From contig BAAHQB010000226.1 in the NCBI GenBank assembly GCA_054601695.1, positions 124,001 through 188,000 of the forward strand: a DNA stretch of 64,000 nt, read 5' to 3'. Position numbers and translations under genes: made by a program. The notes under the pieces were generated by a model, which did no database searches, was not told the origin of the DNA, and worked only from the letters and a program-made list of their open reading frames with translations. Position 1 is the stretch's first letter, and each line of letters opens with the position of its first letter. The DNA comes from Amorphochlora amoebiformis. Taxonomy: Eukaryota > Cercozoa > Chlorarachniophyceae. Below are positions 1 through 64,000 of the stretch, one piece after another.

Positions 1-330
1 GCCGTACTCTCGAAACCTGCATGGCAGCACGGTATGGGTTATGACGTGTTCAAGAGCACGATTCCTCGCTCCCTTCAGGGGAGTACGGCAAGAAGGGCAC
101 TTGTTCTTTATCTTCTCATAACAGGTCTCGCACAGAGAATGGCCGTTCGCACAGACGAAGACCTTAAGAGTGTAGCAATTCATGCAAATTGGGCATTCCA
201 GTTGAGAGGCGAGGCTCTCTTCGTCTGAAGACTCGGCCTTCATGTTGGAATGACGCTGAGATCTTGATTGCTTATTCCCACGGCCGAAATTCTCCTTCTC
301 GTCCGTCTTGAACTGAAATCCTCGCTTCAT
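1..330 (-). CDS. SIAH/SINA-type RING-finger E3 ubiquitin ligase, N-terminal part
   Basis: Reads from ATG at 330 down to the window edge (110 codons, no stop, so the C-terminal half lies outside). After a charged, Ser-rich leader of about 44 residues comes a C3HC4 RING finger with metal ligands at C46, C49, C60, H64, C67, C70, C78 and C81 (motifs ECPIC, CANGHSLCETC, KCPSCR). It is followed by RNRALEHV...LPC, the link into the SIAH-type zinc-binding/substrate domain of this family. Family role: E3 ligase that binds an E2 through the RING and substrates through the missing C-terminal domain. Start choice: first ATG ahead of the RING in frame. It is divergent from the U1-C gene with 216 bp between the start codons. 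It is the only gene here without a visible intron in its seen part. The family call is firm; the exact member is not known. Confidence 0.9.
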   Translation of the reverse strand, partial: MKRGFQFKTDEKENFGRGNKQSRSQRHSNMKAESSDEESLASQLECPICMNCYTLKVFVCANGHSLCETCYEKIKNKCPSCRTPLKGARNRALEHVITHTVLPCRFREYG

Positions 331-546
331 TATTCTGCCGAAAGAAGGGAAGAAAACTTAGCACAGAATAGAAGAAGGGATTAAAATTCGATTCGATTAC
401 TTGGAGGAACTGATCTTGGATGGCCTACACGACTCTGCAGTCGGTCTTTTCAACGTCCCCCCTTCTTCCGCGAAATTGCACGATTTCGAATTATATTTTC
501 GGCTTCTGTTGCCGCCACCTCGGATACCGCACATCAGACACCGCAC
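331..546. promoter_or_regulatory. shared divergent promoter region (SIAH-type gene / U1-C)
   Basis: Non-repetitive 216 bp between two divergent start codons. It contains short AATTCGA / CGAAATT / ATTTCGA words, for example around 388-396 and 471-492. Similar CGAAATT-type words recur at 10565-10650 and 40930-40955, in other gene-flanking unique DNA. No TATA box or binding site can be called with confidence. Confidence 0.4.
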
Positions 547-933
547 ATGGGGCGCTTCTACTGCGACTATTGCGACATCTACCTTACCCATGACTCCCAG
601 GCGGGTCGAAAGCAGCATATGCATGGAAGACGACATCAGGAGAACGTCCGCCAATGTATGTTTCTCTCTCTAATAAAATTGCCCCAATTTACGAAATCTT
701 TTATTCTTCCTTCAGATTACTCCCAGTTCCTCTCGCCCAACGCCCTAGCCCCGCCGATGCTCATGGGAGCGATCCCTGGAATGCCTCCAGTGCCACTCAT
801 ACCGCAAATGCCTTTCATGCGACCTCCTTTCCCTGGACCTCCATTCATGCCTCCTCCAGGTGGGATGCCGCCGTATGGGATGGGGATGCCCCGACGTCCT
901 CCTGCTCAAGGCGCGCCGCCTAGGAAGCCCTAA
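547..933 (+). CDS. SNRPC: U1 small nuclear ribonucleoprotein C (U1-C), two exons
   Basis: Exons 547-655 and 716-933 encode 108 residues; the 60-bp intron (GTATGT...TTCAG) is a multiple of three, so an unspliced read stays open but inserts 20 spurious residues. The start [17 protein letters not shown] is the U1-C N-terminus, a C2H2 zinc finger with C6, C9, H24 and H30. Splicing restores VRQYYSQF, matching the conserved KDYY segment after the finger. The rest is the Pro/Met/Gly-rich tail typical of the family ([23 protein letters not shown]). Role: stabilises pairing of U1 snRNA with the 5' splice site, which is notable in a window where nearly every gene needs a dozen or more splices. Divergent from the SIAH-type gene. 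Confidence 0.95.
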   Translation: MGRFYCDYCDIYLTHDSQAGRKQHMHGRRHQENVRQCMFLSLIKLPQFTKSFILPSDYSQFLSPNALAPPMLMGAIPGMPPVPLIPQMPFMRPPFPGPPFMPPPGGMPPYGMGMPRRPPAQGAPPRKP

Positions 934-1051
934 GATGGTTCGCTGAATATCTGAATATTTGGGATTATTATTGAGTCGTTGAGGTGAAATTTTTTGGTGG
1001 AATGTTAATTGCAATAATATCGTATGAACATATGTATACATTAAATTCAAT

Positions 1052-1560
<509 letters not shown>

Positions 1561-2159
1561 ATATCATTGGTGCAAAAATAAATACTAGAAATATACATCA
1601 TGTGTAATGTCATATTGTATGCTTATGCTGGATACTATGTAACAGTCATAATCAACGATTATTACAACTGTATTACTATCCGCCTTTACGGATCTAGACT
1701 CTAGTCTAGCTGCTATTACATACTCTAGATACTATGATAACCGACAATACTAAATCATTACGTGATCGCGATTGTTTAACATTATACGTCTGTGAACACG
1801 TCTTCTTCTCCGGTTTGCGTTTCAATCTCTAGAATCTATATATATATATATAGACACAGTGAACATACTGAGCTATAGCTAGGTAATAGTACACTAGATA
1901 TATGTATCACGTACACCGAATCGTCACATAATCAACCCAAACACGGTCTAGACGGTAGCGACTACTTCGCGCGATCGCCACAATTGGGCCAGGCTCCGGT
2001 TGACAATTTTGATAATAATTTAATAATTATGCCACGCCCACCGAAGGTCATGATCAAGATGATCGTCATTAATCCGTAGATGAATATTATAATTATGAAT
2101 ATTTATAATTATACAACGTACATAGAATTCATTCACATAGCGGTATACTCACTAGGATC
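1561..2159. other. CTAG-rich intergenic spacer between convergent genes
   Basis: Non-repetitive, AT-rich DNA with many CTAG, TCTAGA and GATAC words (for example 1691-1735, 1860-1900). No exon, RNA gene or convincing terminator is seen. It separates the 3' ends of U1-C (+) and the thioesterase (-). The same compositional class recurs at 33747-34600 and 48830-50200. Confidence 0.6.
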
Positions 2160-9970
<7,811 letters not shown>

Positions 9971-9990
9971 CTATGTATATATGTAATTAT

Positions 9991-10032
<42 letters not shown>

Positions 10033-10082
10033 TATACCTATATATCTATATATATATATATATACCTATATATATACATATA

Positions 10083-10217
<135 letters not shown>

Positions 10218-10251
10218 GATATTATACACTCACATGCACATATATACATAT

Positions 10252-10303
<52 letters not shown>

Positions 10304-10356
10304 TACACATATGTATTTACACACACTCACATACACTCCCATTTCAACTCCTCCAG

Positions 10357-10921
10357 CGATCCCTCATTTACTCACCAATTCCATCTCCTTCCGCAATATT
10401 CGGACTCCCATCGACATATCCCACGGCACTCGCGGACCCAGACAAACACCTTCGCGCGCTTTTCGCAGTTCCACGGACTCCGTCACGATTGGAACCCCAG
10501 GTCAGACCACGTAAGTGATTACGCCCGAAGACCTGATGACCAGTAAGATAGGCCGGAAAAACATGGTAAATTTCGACAATTTCGCATGATTTGACGAAAT
10601 TATTTCCCGCTTTTTCCTTCGTCTCCCTGGCGCTCCCCAAATCTGCGAAATTCTCTCCCGCATTTTTCTTTCTTCTGGTCTCCCAGCCCCCCCCTCGCTT
10701 GGATACGTAGAAGCTTTTCTCTGGATTCTCTCGAGCTCTATGAATCTTTTGGTTTCCTTTATTTTGAAGACGAGGACTCGAATCTGCGCACCTGCGTCGT
10801 CCCATGGAGGTTCGTGTTCGTTCCAGCTCGCGATCCAATACGATACGGCAGCACAAATGTGGGCCAGAGGAAAGCCTTCATCTGGAATCATCCAAAAAGC
10901 GAAAAATATTACAACGAATAG
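10357..10921 (+). CDS. unidentified protein, last exon clear, upstream exon tentative
   Basis: The last exon 10687-10921 follows a long pyrimidine tract ending CTCCCAG and ends at TAG. It encodes a well-formed, non-repetitive peptide containing [36 protein letters not shown] and [16 protein letters not shown] do not recognise the family. A preceding exon 10357-10510 ends at GTAAGT and joins in phase (giving [17 protein letters not shown]). It overlaps a candidate exon of the thioesterase on the other strand, and its Ser/Thr/Pro-rich product is less convincing. The intron would be 10511-10686, 176 bp and non-repetitive, with CGAAATT words that also occur near other promoters. So 10511-10686 might instead be a promoter, with the gene starting near 10690. 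No start codon can be assigned. Confidence 0.5.
10376..10532 (-). CDS. candidate upstream exon of the thioesterase (conflicts with + strand gene)
   Basis: On the minus strand an open stretch ends in a consensus GTGAGT donor after GIAEGDGI-type coding (residues [10 protein letters not shown]) in phase 1, exactly what exon 9916-9970 needs to read [11 protein letters not shown]. An acceptor ATCAG lies at 10533-10537, giving a phase-0 start. The peptide is rich in Arg, Ser and Ala ([17 protein letters not shown]), which could be a targeting region, but there is no in-frame Met. The same bases can be read on the plus strand as an exon of the gene at 10357-10921; only one of the two is likely to be real. 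Confidence 0.4.
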
Positions 10922-11349
10922 CCATCTCTAGGATGAAGTAGACGCATGTATCACCATCAAACCGGCCGAGCGGAAGCCATGAAGCCGCATTTTACTTTAA
11001 TCGGAACCCAAATGTCTTGGACTCCGGAGCGTCTTTGTCGGTGTGACCACACACGATGTCACGTAATCCATGAGGGACACGTGTTGGGTTCTGGAGGAGG
11101 TCTGGGGGAAGTGAAGTTCGATTTATGCGTTTGAGGAGAAAGGTACGAAGAAGTAAATGTCGGGGATGTTAGCACTTGAGTCTCTCTCTATCTCTCTTCC
11201 TCTCTTTTTCTCTTTTTTCCACTCTTTTTCTCTCGTTTTCGCGCTCTTTTTCTCTCACGCACAATCTCCTTCCGTCTGCCCCCCCCCCCTCTATCCCCCA
11301 AGCCCCCGCTTTTATACTTATTCGAATTGGATTAATAATAAGTTATTTT
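10922..11349. other. intergenic, unique then CT-rich
   Basis: 10922-11165 is unique, GC-richer sequence with a 62-codon open frame (10946-11134) that resembles nothing I know. 11170-11300 is a CT-rich run with a poly-C tract near 11280. No splice-flanked exon is convincing here. Confidence 0.4.
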
Positions 11350-19001
<7,652 letters not shown>

Positions 19002-19004
19002 ATG

Positions 19005-19058
<54 letters not shown>

Positions 19059-19064
19059 TATTAT

Positions 19065-19103
<39 letters not shown>

Positions 19104-19108
19104 CATAC

Positions 19109-19149
<41 letters not shown>

Positions 19150-19155
19150 TATATG

Positions 19156-19295
<140 letters not shown>

Positions 19296-19314
19296 TATCG
19301 ATTGATACGTATGA

Positions 19315-19345
<31 letters not shown>

Positions 19346-19371
19346 AATAAATATATATATTATATATATAG

Positions 19372-19502
19372 GGAGAGTATGATGGAGAGATAAAAAGTGT
19401 CGGCAGTTCTACTACTCAGACTATATCAGACGACGATATACGTATATATATATATATATATATATGTATTTATATATATATATATATGTCTATATATGTA
19501 TT

Positions 19503-19536
<34 letters not shown>

Positions 19537-19615
19537 TATATGCATACACATATGAATGTATATAATATATATACATAGCATGAGTCACATATATACAACA
19601 CACACATATATATAT

Positions 19616-19659
<44 letters not shown>

Positions 19660-19751
19660 CATATGTACATATATATATATATATACATGTATGGAAACAT
19701 ATAATTTATAACATATGATCCACATACATTACATATCTATACACATACATA

Positions 19752-19839
<88 letters not shown>

Positions 19840-19854
19840 TTATGTATATGTGTA

Positions 19855-19893
<39 letters not shown>

Positions 19894-20078
19894 GTATATA
19901 TGTATACATATATGTAATATATATTCATATCCCTTCAGAAATATATATATATATATAATATATATATATATATCAGATTACTATTATTATGGTCCCCACG
20001 CCAGACGGCTGACCCCCGCGGAAAAAGAGAAATACCACCCTGTAATATATATATATATATATATATATACATACATGT

Positions 20079-20142
<64 letters not shown>

Positions 20143-20192
20143 TCCCTCTCTCTGCCTCTCTATCTGCCTCTCTATCTCTCTCTCTCTGTCTC

Positions 20193-20252
<60 letters not shown>

Positions 20253-20635
20253 CGCTCTCTCTCTCTCTCTCTCGCTCTCTTCCTGTTCTTTTCTTCCTCT
20301 CTCTTTCTCTATTTCCTTTTTTTTTTTCCTTTCTCTCTCTCTCTCTTTCTTCTCCCTCCTTCTCTCTCCCTGTCTCTCTCTCTCTCTCGTTCTCTCTCCC
20401 AATCTCCTCTCTCTCTTTCTATTTCTCCTTCTCTCTCCCTCTCTCTCCCTCTCTCTCTCCCTCCCTCCCTCTCTCCCTTTCTTCCCTCTCTCTGTCTGCC
20501 TCTCTCTCTCTCTGAATCCTGCCCTCTCTCTCCGTGATCCTTCTCCCTCTCCCTCTCACTCTCTTCCCCCCCTCTCTCTTTCTCCACTCTTCTGTGTGAA
20601 TTTCTCTCTCTCTCTAGAGATTGCAAGGGAGAGAG

Positions 20636-20676
<41 letters not shown>

Positions 20677-20713
20677 AGGGAGAGAGGGAGAGAGAGAGGA
20701 GAGAGAGAGAGAG

Positions 20714-20761
<48 letters not shown>

Positions 20762-21063
20762 TCCTTTCTTCTCTCTCTGTTCCTTTCTCTCACTTCCCCT
20801 CCTTTTCTTTTTTTTTCTCTTGCAGTTTACTCTTAACCCTAAACCTAACCCTAACCCTAACCCTAACCCTAACCCTAACCCTAACCCTAACCCTAAACCT
20901 AACCCCTAACCCTAACCCAACCCTAATCAGAAAGCGTATAGGCAATATAAAGAATTTGCTTCCCATCCAGTTTATTTAGCAGTGCGAAAGGCAACAAAGG
21001 TAGTGTTAGGGTTGGGGTTAGGGTTAGGGTTAGCGTTAGGGTTAGGTATATATATATTATATC

Positions 21064-21100
<37 letters not shown>

Positions 21101-21144
21101 ATATGTATGTGTATTTGTGTGTGTGTGTATGTATAAGTGTGCAT

Positions 21145-21203
<59 letters not shown>

Positions 21204-21219
21204 CATTCACATAAACATA

Positions 21220-21285
<66 letters not shown>

Positions 21286-21366
21286 GATGCAAAAACATAT
21301 ATAACATAATATTGTTCCAATATCTTCTCCAGTAGAAGTGTAGTGCCTTGTTGAAAGTATATATAC

Positions 21367-21427
<61 letters not shown>

Positions 21428-21522
21428 TACATAAACATATATGACGTGTAGTGTCTTTTTGAAAGTATACTCACATGCACGACATTTATGTCTTGCTAGA
21501 CCACTTTGATAGTAAATCTCTT

Positions 21523-21561
<39 letters not shown>

Positions 21562-21657
21562 TATATGTATATATATATATATGTATATATGTATATGTAT
21601 ACACACATATATATATATATAGTATATGACGTATTTAAGGGGTTATTTGAAATTTGA
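19372..21657 (+). CDS. unidentified small protein, or continuation of the preceding locus
   Basis: Exons 19372-19441, 19977-20041, 20931-20999, 21466-21511 and 21623-21657 (TGA) join in phase. Pieces: [81 protein letters not shown]. There is no start codon, so it probably continues from upstream: if exons 18292-18670 are read in the alternative phase (donor GTAGGG at 18320), exon 18643-18670 ends in phase 0 and joins exon 19372-19441. In that reading exon 18956-19001 would be a decayed or alternative copy of exon 19372-19441, which it resembles (GAGTATGATNGAGAGA). Not recognised as a known family. A 690-bp CT/GA block and a CCCTAA array occupy the intron at 20042-20930. Confidence 0.5.
20140..20770. 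repeat. (CT)n followed by (GA)n, imperfect inverted repeat
   Basis: 20140-20615 is CT-rich and 20630-20765 is GA-rich on the same strand, so the two arms can pair. It lies in the intron before exon 20931-20999. Encoded Leu-Ser or Glu-Arg open frames are artefacts of the repeat. Confidence 0.9.
20832..21050. repeat. telomere-like arrays flanking exon 20931-20999
   Basis: CCCTAA units to 20920, then the exon, then TTAGGG units (21005-21045) directly after the GTAGTG donor. The array changes orientation across the exon. Confidence 0.8.
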
Positions 21658-21677
21658 ATGACATACCTCTTAAATAA

Positions 21678-21722
<45 letters not shown>

Positions 21723-21728
21723 AAAAAA

Positions 21729-33746
<12,018 letters not shown>

Positions 33747-34304
33747 CCTGCTAAGTCTAGTAAGTCCAGCAACCCCTAGGACCCGATAAATGATAATTCT
33801 ATTATGGCATTTAAGTCATTTAATCTTTTTATTGTTGTAATTCGTTAACGATTAGAAAACACTTTGTTAGTTGTAATCATGTGACAACACTCTCTGGAGT
33901 CTATCTAGTCTATCTAGTCTATACTGAGTTATCGCTATACTAGTAGGCTTATCTAGTTATACTAGTATAGCGATTATATATATATATGCGCGTATACGTA
34001 ATTTCCATAGTACTAGCTAATATCTAGGAAATACTATAAAACTAGTAAAACCTAGATACTTAAGATCTGGGAGATAGTGGTTAATACTAGAAACAGTCTA
34101 GATGGTCTAGCTAGATACTCTAGTACTAGAGATAGTACAATAGTACCGTGGAACCCTAGAACCGTCTGTGTGTCCTAGAATATGATGGTATATGTAGTGT
34201 ATATCAGAGTATATTGCTACTTACTAGTAGTGCTAGCTACGTACGCGTACTAGACGTAGGCTAGTACGTACAATCTAGACAATAGCTAGAATAGATTGAT
34301 CATG

Positions 34305-34335
<31 letters not shown>

Positions 34336-34787
34336 CTATCTACTATCTAGATCTTTATACGTCTAGACGTATACAAACATATATATATATTAAATGCATC
34401 TATAAAGTTCTATATGTCCCACATTTATACATATGTGCAGTCTCACACTTACACTGTATGAAACTTCGTATTAATCATATTCAATTTGCAACCCCAACAA
34501 TATCAGTCACAGGCAATATATATCTAGAATATAAATATCTTAGATAATATATCCTAGATATCCAGGATATCCAGACTAGATATACCAAAAACATCATAGT
34601 CCAGTCCAGTTGACATTACATCTTAGCACATACACACAAAGTTCAAATAGAAACAACACGCATGCTACACATTTATACCATACTTACCAGCTTAATCTAG
34701 TGAATATAGAAGCTGTGACCAAGGGCCCTGTCACATCTTGCGGAACCCGGACACGTGTCTTCCGGAGCTATGATGGGTATATGGTCG
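33747..34787. other. CTAG-rich intergenic spacer between convergent genes
   Basis: Dense CTAG/TCTAGA/TAGTAC words from 33890 to 34300 and a short TA run at 34300-34330. 34335-34787 is unique AT-rich DNA. No exon is seen. It lies between the 3' ends of the + gene (stop 33746) and the EF-hand gene (-, stop 34788). Confidence 0.6.
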
Positions 34788-40476
<5,689 letters not shown>

Positions 40477-41489
40477 CTTTAAAGCTGAAGGTTATGAGAT
40501 GGAGTTTTACAACAGGGAACTCCAGATAGTGCGCGAATAGCGAGCGAGGGTCTAACTCGGAGAGTCTTAATCAGTCAGAATATCACGACTCATAGGTCAA
40601 ATCCCGAACGAACAGGAAGCGATAGGGCCGTGTGGCGGTACGCAATGGGCTTATCACAACTGATACGTCAAATTCAAACCAGCAGCGAGTGATAGGACCA
40701 TAGTCCATTGGGATATTGGAAGTAATTAGTCAGATTCAAACGAACAGCGAGAGTACGTTTTGGGGATATCGCCTCTGATTTGTCAAATCCGAGGAGTAGG
40801 CCAATGGTTGATCTCAATGGACATTGCTACTAGGATTGATAAGAGAAAGAACCACTGGATAGGGTCAAATTCGACAACGAACTGCGAAGGGTTCGGAATT
40901 CTCCCAATATTATGGGGATATCTGAGGGAGAAATTGTCGAATTTTTCCGCCGATTTTGCACTCTATCACCGTGGGCGTATATTCTGCACTCTTCTCCGTA
41001 ATATTTATTAGCGGGTGGTGGAAGGCGGGGCGGGGGGGGGACAGTGAGCACGCATACTGGGTGAGCTTCGATGGAGGGTGCCGGTACCGTAGCGCGGAGT
41101 GTCGCTGATCGTTTTCTGTGACACTGTTAAAATCTTCGTCTTCTTTTTTACAGATTATTTAGGTGATTTTAATTAGGAAGCTACCTTATCGTGACAGAGC
41201 ATTCATTGCGTGACGTAGCGATATGTACATCTCAATTGGTGTGACATGGCGTCATGTAACACTTGCTTTTTTGCTCTGAAACTGCCAATAGATTTATTTC
41301 CTCGGCTCCCGTCCTCGCAGGAGCGCACGCCTACCATGTAATGGGGACCATTACGCCTGTTTCTCGCCTTTTTTTTGCCCGAATTCTCTTCGACAACCAA
41401 TTAAACCCTCTGCAGGATGTATTTTCTAAAGGTGTTTGTTCATCTTCGATATCTCATTAAAATATGTCTGTCACTGGCAACTGACCAGG
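40477..41489. promoter_or_regulatory. divergent promoter region between EF-hand gene and RPN12
   Basis: About 1 kb of non-repetitive DNA. 40595-40800 holds four related blocks of the form GTCAAATTC-AAAC-AGCAGCGAG (about 40595, 40666, 40731 and 40775), spaced about 45-70 bp. CGAATTTTTCCGCC lies near 40937. 41030-41042 is a poly-G run. From 41260 there are pyrimidine-rich AG-ended stretches that could be 5'-UTR introns of RPN12. No defined binding site can be named. Confidence 0.45.
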
Positions 41490-48720
<7,231 letters not shown>

Positions 48721-49405
48721 TTCATTCCGACGCCGGGGAGAGTTCTATTTTGGTCTCCGAGCCGCGCAGCTAAATTTAGCAGCCTCAAGGCGTGGCTCTG
48801 CGTGGCTCTGCTTGTGCAAACTTAAGTTTAGCCAGTAGTTACGTTCTAGACCGTTGTCTACTAATATATCAGATGATCGAGGCAGTAGTCTAGTTAATTA
48901 TGCTAAGTTACATACATTACACCTGACATACAATCTAGACTAGCTTATTGTAGCTATATACCGTTTACGTAGACAGCACACTCTGTCGCAATGATACAAA
49001 TATCTGTACTACTATCGGATACTTCCGGCTTGGCTTGCGTCATTTCTGGAATTAACGTTCCGAATGTATGTATACTCTGACCACGAATCATAGTATATCT
49101 ATATCTAGTATATACTAGATACGTGTAGTATACGTACGTACGTATGTGCGTATGTATACAAGTCTACAATTATCTAGATTAAACCGGTAACCATCATCCA
49201 TAATTGTGCTATGCACGGTGATTGTCGGTCACGCATACGTACGTATACGTTCTGGACGTACGTATACTAGATATACAACTCAGTTTGTCTAGTATCTAGA
49301 ATACGTATTAGTACGTACTGGATGCGTAGATACGCACCAGACACGTAATAAAATTGAAGTTCAATGCGAACAAGGTATATGTCTAGTAAATATCTAGTGG
49401 ATCAA

Positions 49406-49475
<70 letters not shown>

Positions 49476-50206
49476 TATGATATATAATACAATACTAGAT
49501 TTATTGTTCATCTAGGTTATATAAAAATATAATATTCGTACCGTACCGCCGGTACAAGATAGTGTCACATACGCACCATGCGTGCATACGCACCATGCGT
49601 GCATGCTCTATATGCTGGAAACTCTAGATATTAGATAACCTAGATAACAGCCTAGATCTCAACCGTCAACAATTAATTGCAAAGGACGTGGTCTAGGGTA
49701 TTCACCTCAGAATCACCTGATGATCTAGACGATCTAGATGATAATGCTATAGCTAGCTCTAGTAGCTTTCATCATCTAGATCGATATCATTCTAGTCACT
49801 AAGCTCTCCCTCTCTAGCCTCTCTCCCTCTCTCCCTCTCTCTCTCTCTCCCTCTCTCTCAATATGCCGCTGATCATGCTGCTTCTGAACTTGATGATATA
49901 CTAGATATAGGCATCCAAGACTCAGAAAAAAGTTGAAATTCAAACGAACGCGTATGTCTAGACTAGTATCTACTAGATCTAGATACGTATCTTGATTCTT
50001 GAGTATGTGTACAGAATTCGAACGACCAGACATCATGCTATGTTAAAAATCAATTTTTTTTTCTAGATATGCTGGTAGTGCTCGAAGTAGTCGATCTTAC
50101 TCACGTCGGCACGCCTAGTGAGACTAATACCTAGACGTCTAGAATATAAGTATGCAATTCTGAGCCTATAACTCCGAAAGTCATCTATTTATTTGTGTAT
50201 TTGTAC
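48721..50206. other. CTAG- and TACGTA-rich intergenic spacer between convergent genes
   Basis: Unique AT-rich DNA rich in CTAG, TCTAGA and ACGTACGT words (48840-49350, 49600-50130), a TA run at 49411-49465, a short CT microsatellite at 49800-49858 and a direct repeat of CATACGCACCATGCGTG at 49568-49600. No exon seen. It separates the RPN12 stop (48720) from the peroxidase stop (50207). Confidence 0.6.
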
Positions 50207-62380
<12,174 letters not shown>

Positions 62381-62747
62381 GGCTTCGATGCGTGGGATAT
62401 CTAACGAAAGATGCGAGGATGTCCAGGGGTTTGTCCCGGGGTTGTCCGGTCGCATTTCGGTAGGGTACCTATCACGTTAAATGTCCCGGGGCTGTCCCAA
62501 TATGTGAACAAAAGTCACCGTCTGTCCCGGGGTTGTCCGGACATTGTGACCTATCGAGAAGTCACTCTTTGTCAACTCGCGGTTCGACGTTATCGGTTGA
62601 GGATTGATCAGACTTCCTGATCGCTCGAATAGGGGCCCACGTCGCGGGGAGCATTTGAGGAAGCCCTTCGCTGCGATCGAATCAGAAGAATCTGACAGTG
62701 CTTTGAGAGAATTCCGAGAGAATTCTGAGAAAACACTTGTTCAAAAC
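62381..62747. promoter_or_regulatory. divergent promoter region with repeated TGTCCCGGGG element
   Basis: GC-richer unique DNA between the peroxidase start (-) and the next + gene. TGTCCCGGGG(T/C)TGTCC occurs three times (about 62432, 62482 and 62523). 62601-62747 is open in the frame of the following exon and may be coding. Confidence 0.5.
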
Positions 62748-63702
<955 letters not shown>

Positions 63703-63721
63703 GTAATAACAGTATAACAAC

Positions 63722-63990
63722 CAACCTTAACCCTAACCCTAATCCTAACAGAGTCAATGGTCCTAGGACTAAGACATGCTGAATAATCTGATCCTAATCC
63801 TAACGTTACTCCCATACTGCGGGGGAGTCAATGGTCCTCGGACTAAGACATGCTGAATAATCTGATCCTAATCCTAACGTTAACCCCACACTGTGGAGGA
63901 GTCAATGGTCCTCGGACTAAGACATGCTGTGTAATCTGAGTAATGCGATCCTAAGTCTAACGGTAGTCTAACGGTAGTCTAACCTTATAT
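63722..63990. repeat. tandem element of about 75 bp with CCTAA motifs
   Basis: Three units near 63750, 63826 and 63900 contain GTCAATGGTCCTCGGACTAA and GACATGCTGAATAATCTGAT. They lie after the GTAATA donor of exon 63637-63702. Fragments of the same unit occur inside telomere-like arrays at 13155-13175 and 14337-14362. Confidence 0.8.
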
Positions 63991-64000
63991 ATAGTGCATA

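Noticed and set aside
10368-10856. 162-codon minus-strand frame read as one long exon
   Set aside because: It runs through a likely intron or promoter and antisense to the well-formed last exon at 10687-10921; only its 10376-10532 part has splice support.
20172-20836. Leu-Ser or Glu-Arg rich frames in the CT/GA block
   Set aside because: Pure low-complexity translation; the block is intronic between phase-matched exons.

Overview
Nuclear DNA of an intron-rich eukaryote, almost certainly a unicellular one. There are spliceosomal GT-AG introns, a U1-C spliceosome protein, a 26S proteasome subunit, a SIAH-type ubiquitin ligase, and huge amounts of (TA)n and telomere-like (TTAGGG/CCCTAA)n repeat. 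One gene (a haem peroxidase, 50207-62380) starts with a signal peptide followed by a transit-peptide-like stretch and a twin-arginine hydrophobic segment. That is the presequence style of algae with a complex (secondary) plastid, so I infer a plastid-bearing protist. I cannot name the species.

The key to reading the window is that most protein-coding sequence sits in very short exons (14-140 nt) stranded between simple repeats. Nearly all long open frames made of Tyr-Ile, Leu-Ser or Asn-Pro are translated microsatellites, not genes. Joining the small non-repetitive islands at GT-AG sites, with the reading phase matched at each junction, rebuilds recognisable proteins.

Layout: SIAH-type RING protein (-, cut by the left edge); U1-C (+, 547-933); CTAG-rich spacer; acyl-protein thioesterase (-, 13 exons, 2160-9970); a short unidentified + gene (10357-10921); a chain of unidentified + exons that can be read as three genes (11350-19001, 19372-21657, 21729-33746) or, with phase kept, as one very large gene; CTAG-rich spacer; an EF-hand calcium-binding protein (-, 34788-40476); proteasome subunit RPN12/PSMD8 (+, 12 exons, 41490-48720); CTAG-rich spacer; a plastid-targeted cytochrome c/ascorbate peroxidase (-, 16 exons, 50207-62380); and the 5' part of an unidentified + gene (62748-63702, running off the right edge). 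The gene pairs at 330/547, 40476/41490 and 62380/62748 are divergent and share compact promoters; the CTAG-rich spacers lie where gene 3' ends meet.

Two things stand out. First, introns are made of satellites that supply their own splice signals: (TA)n introns begin GTATAT and end TATAG, telomere-like introns begin GTTAGGG or GTAACCC and often end CCCTAG/CTAACCAG. Second, almost every gene carries 'shadow' copies of the edge of one or more exons inside the neighbouring intron, in direct orientation, sometimes as arrays of 6-8 copies with splice sites and phase preserved. These look like the raw material for intron growth and for new or alternative exons. Intron positions were inferred by eye from splice motifs, phase and family similarity; no transcript data were available.
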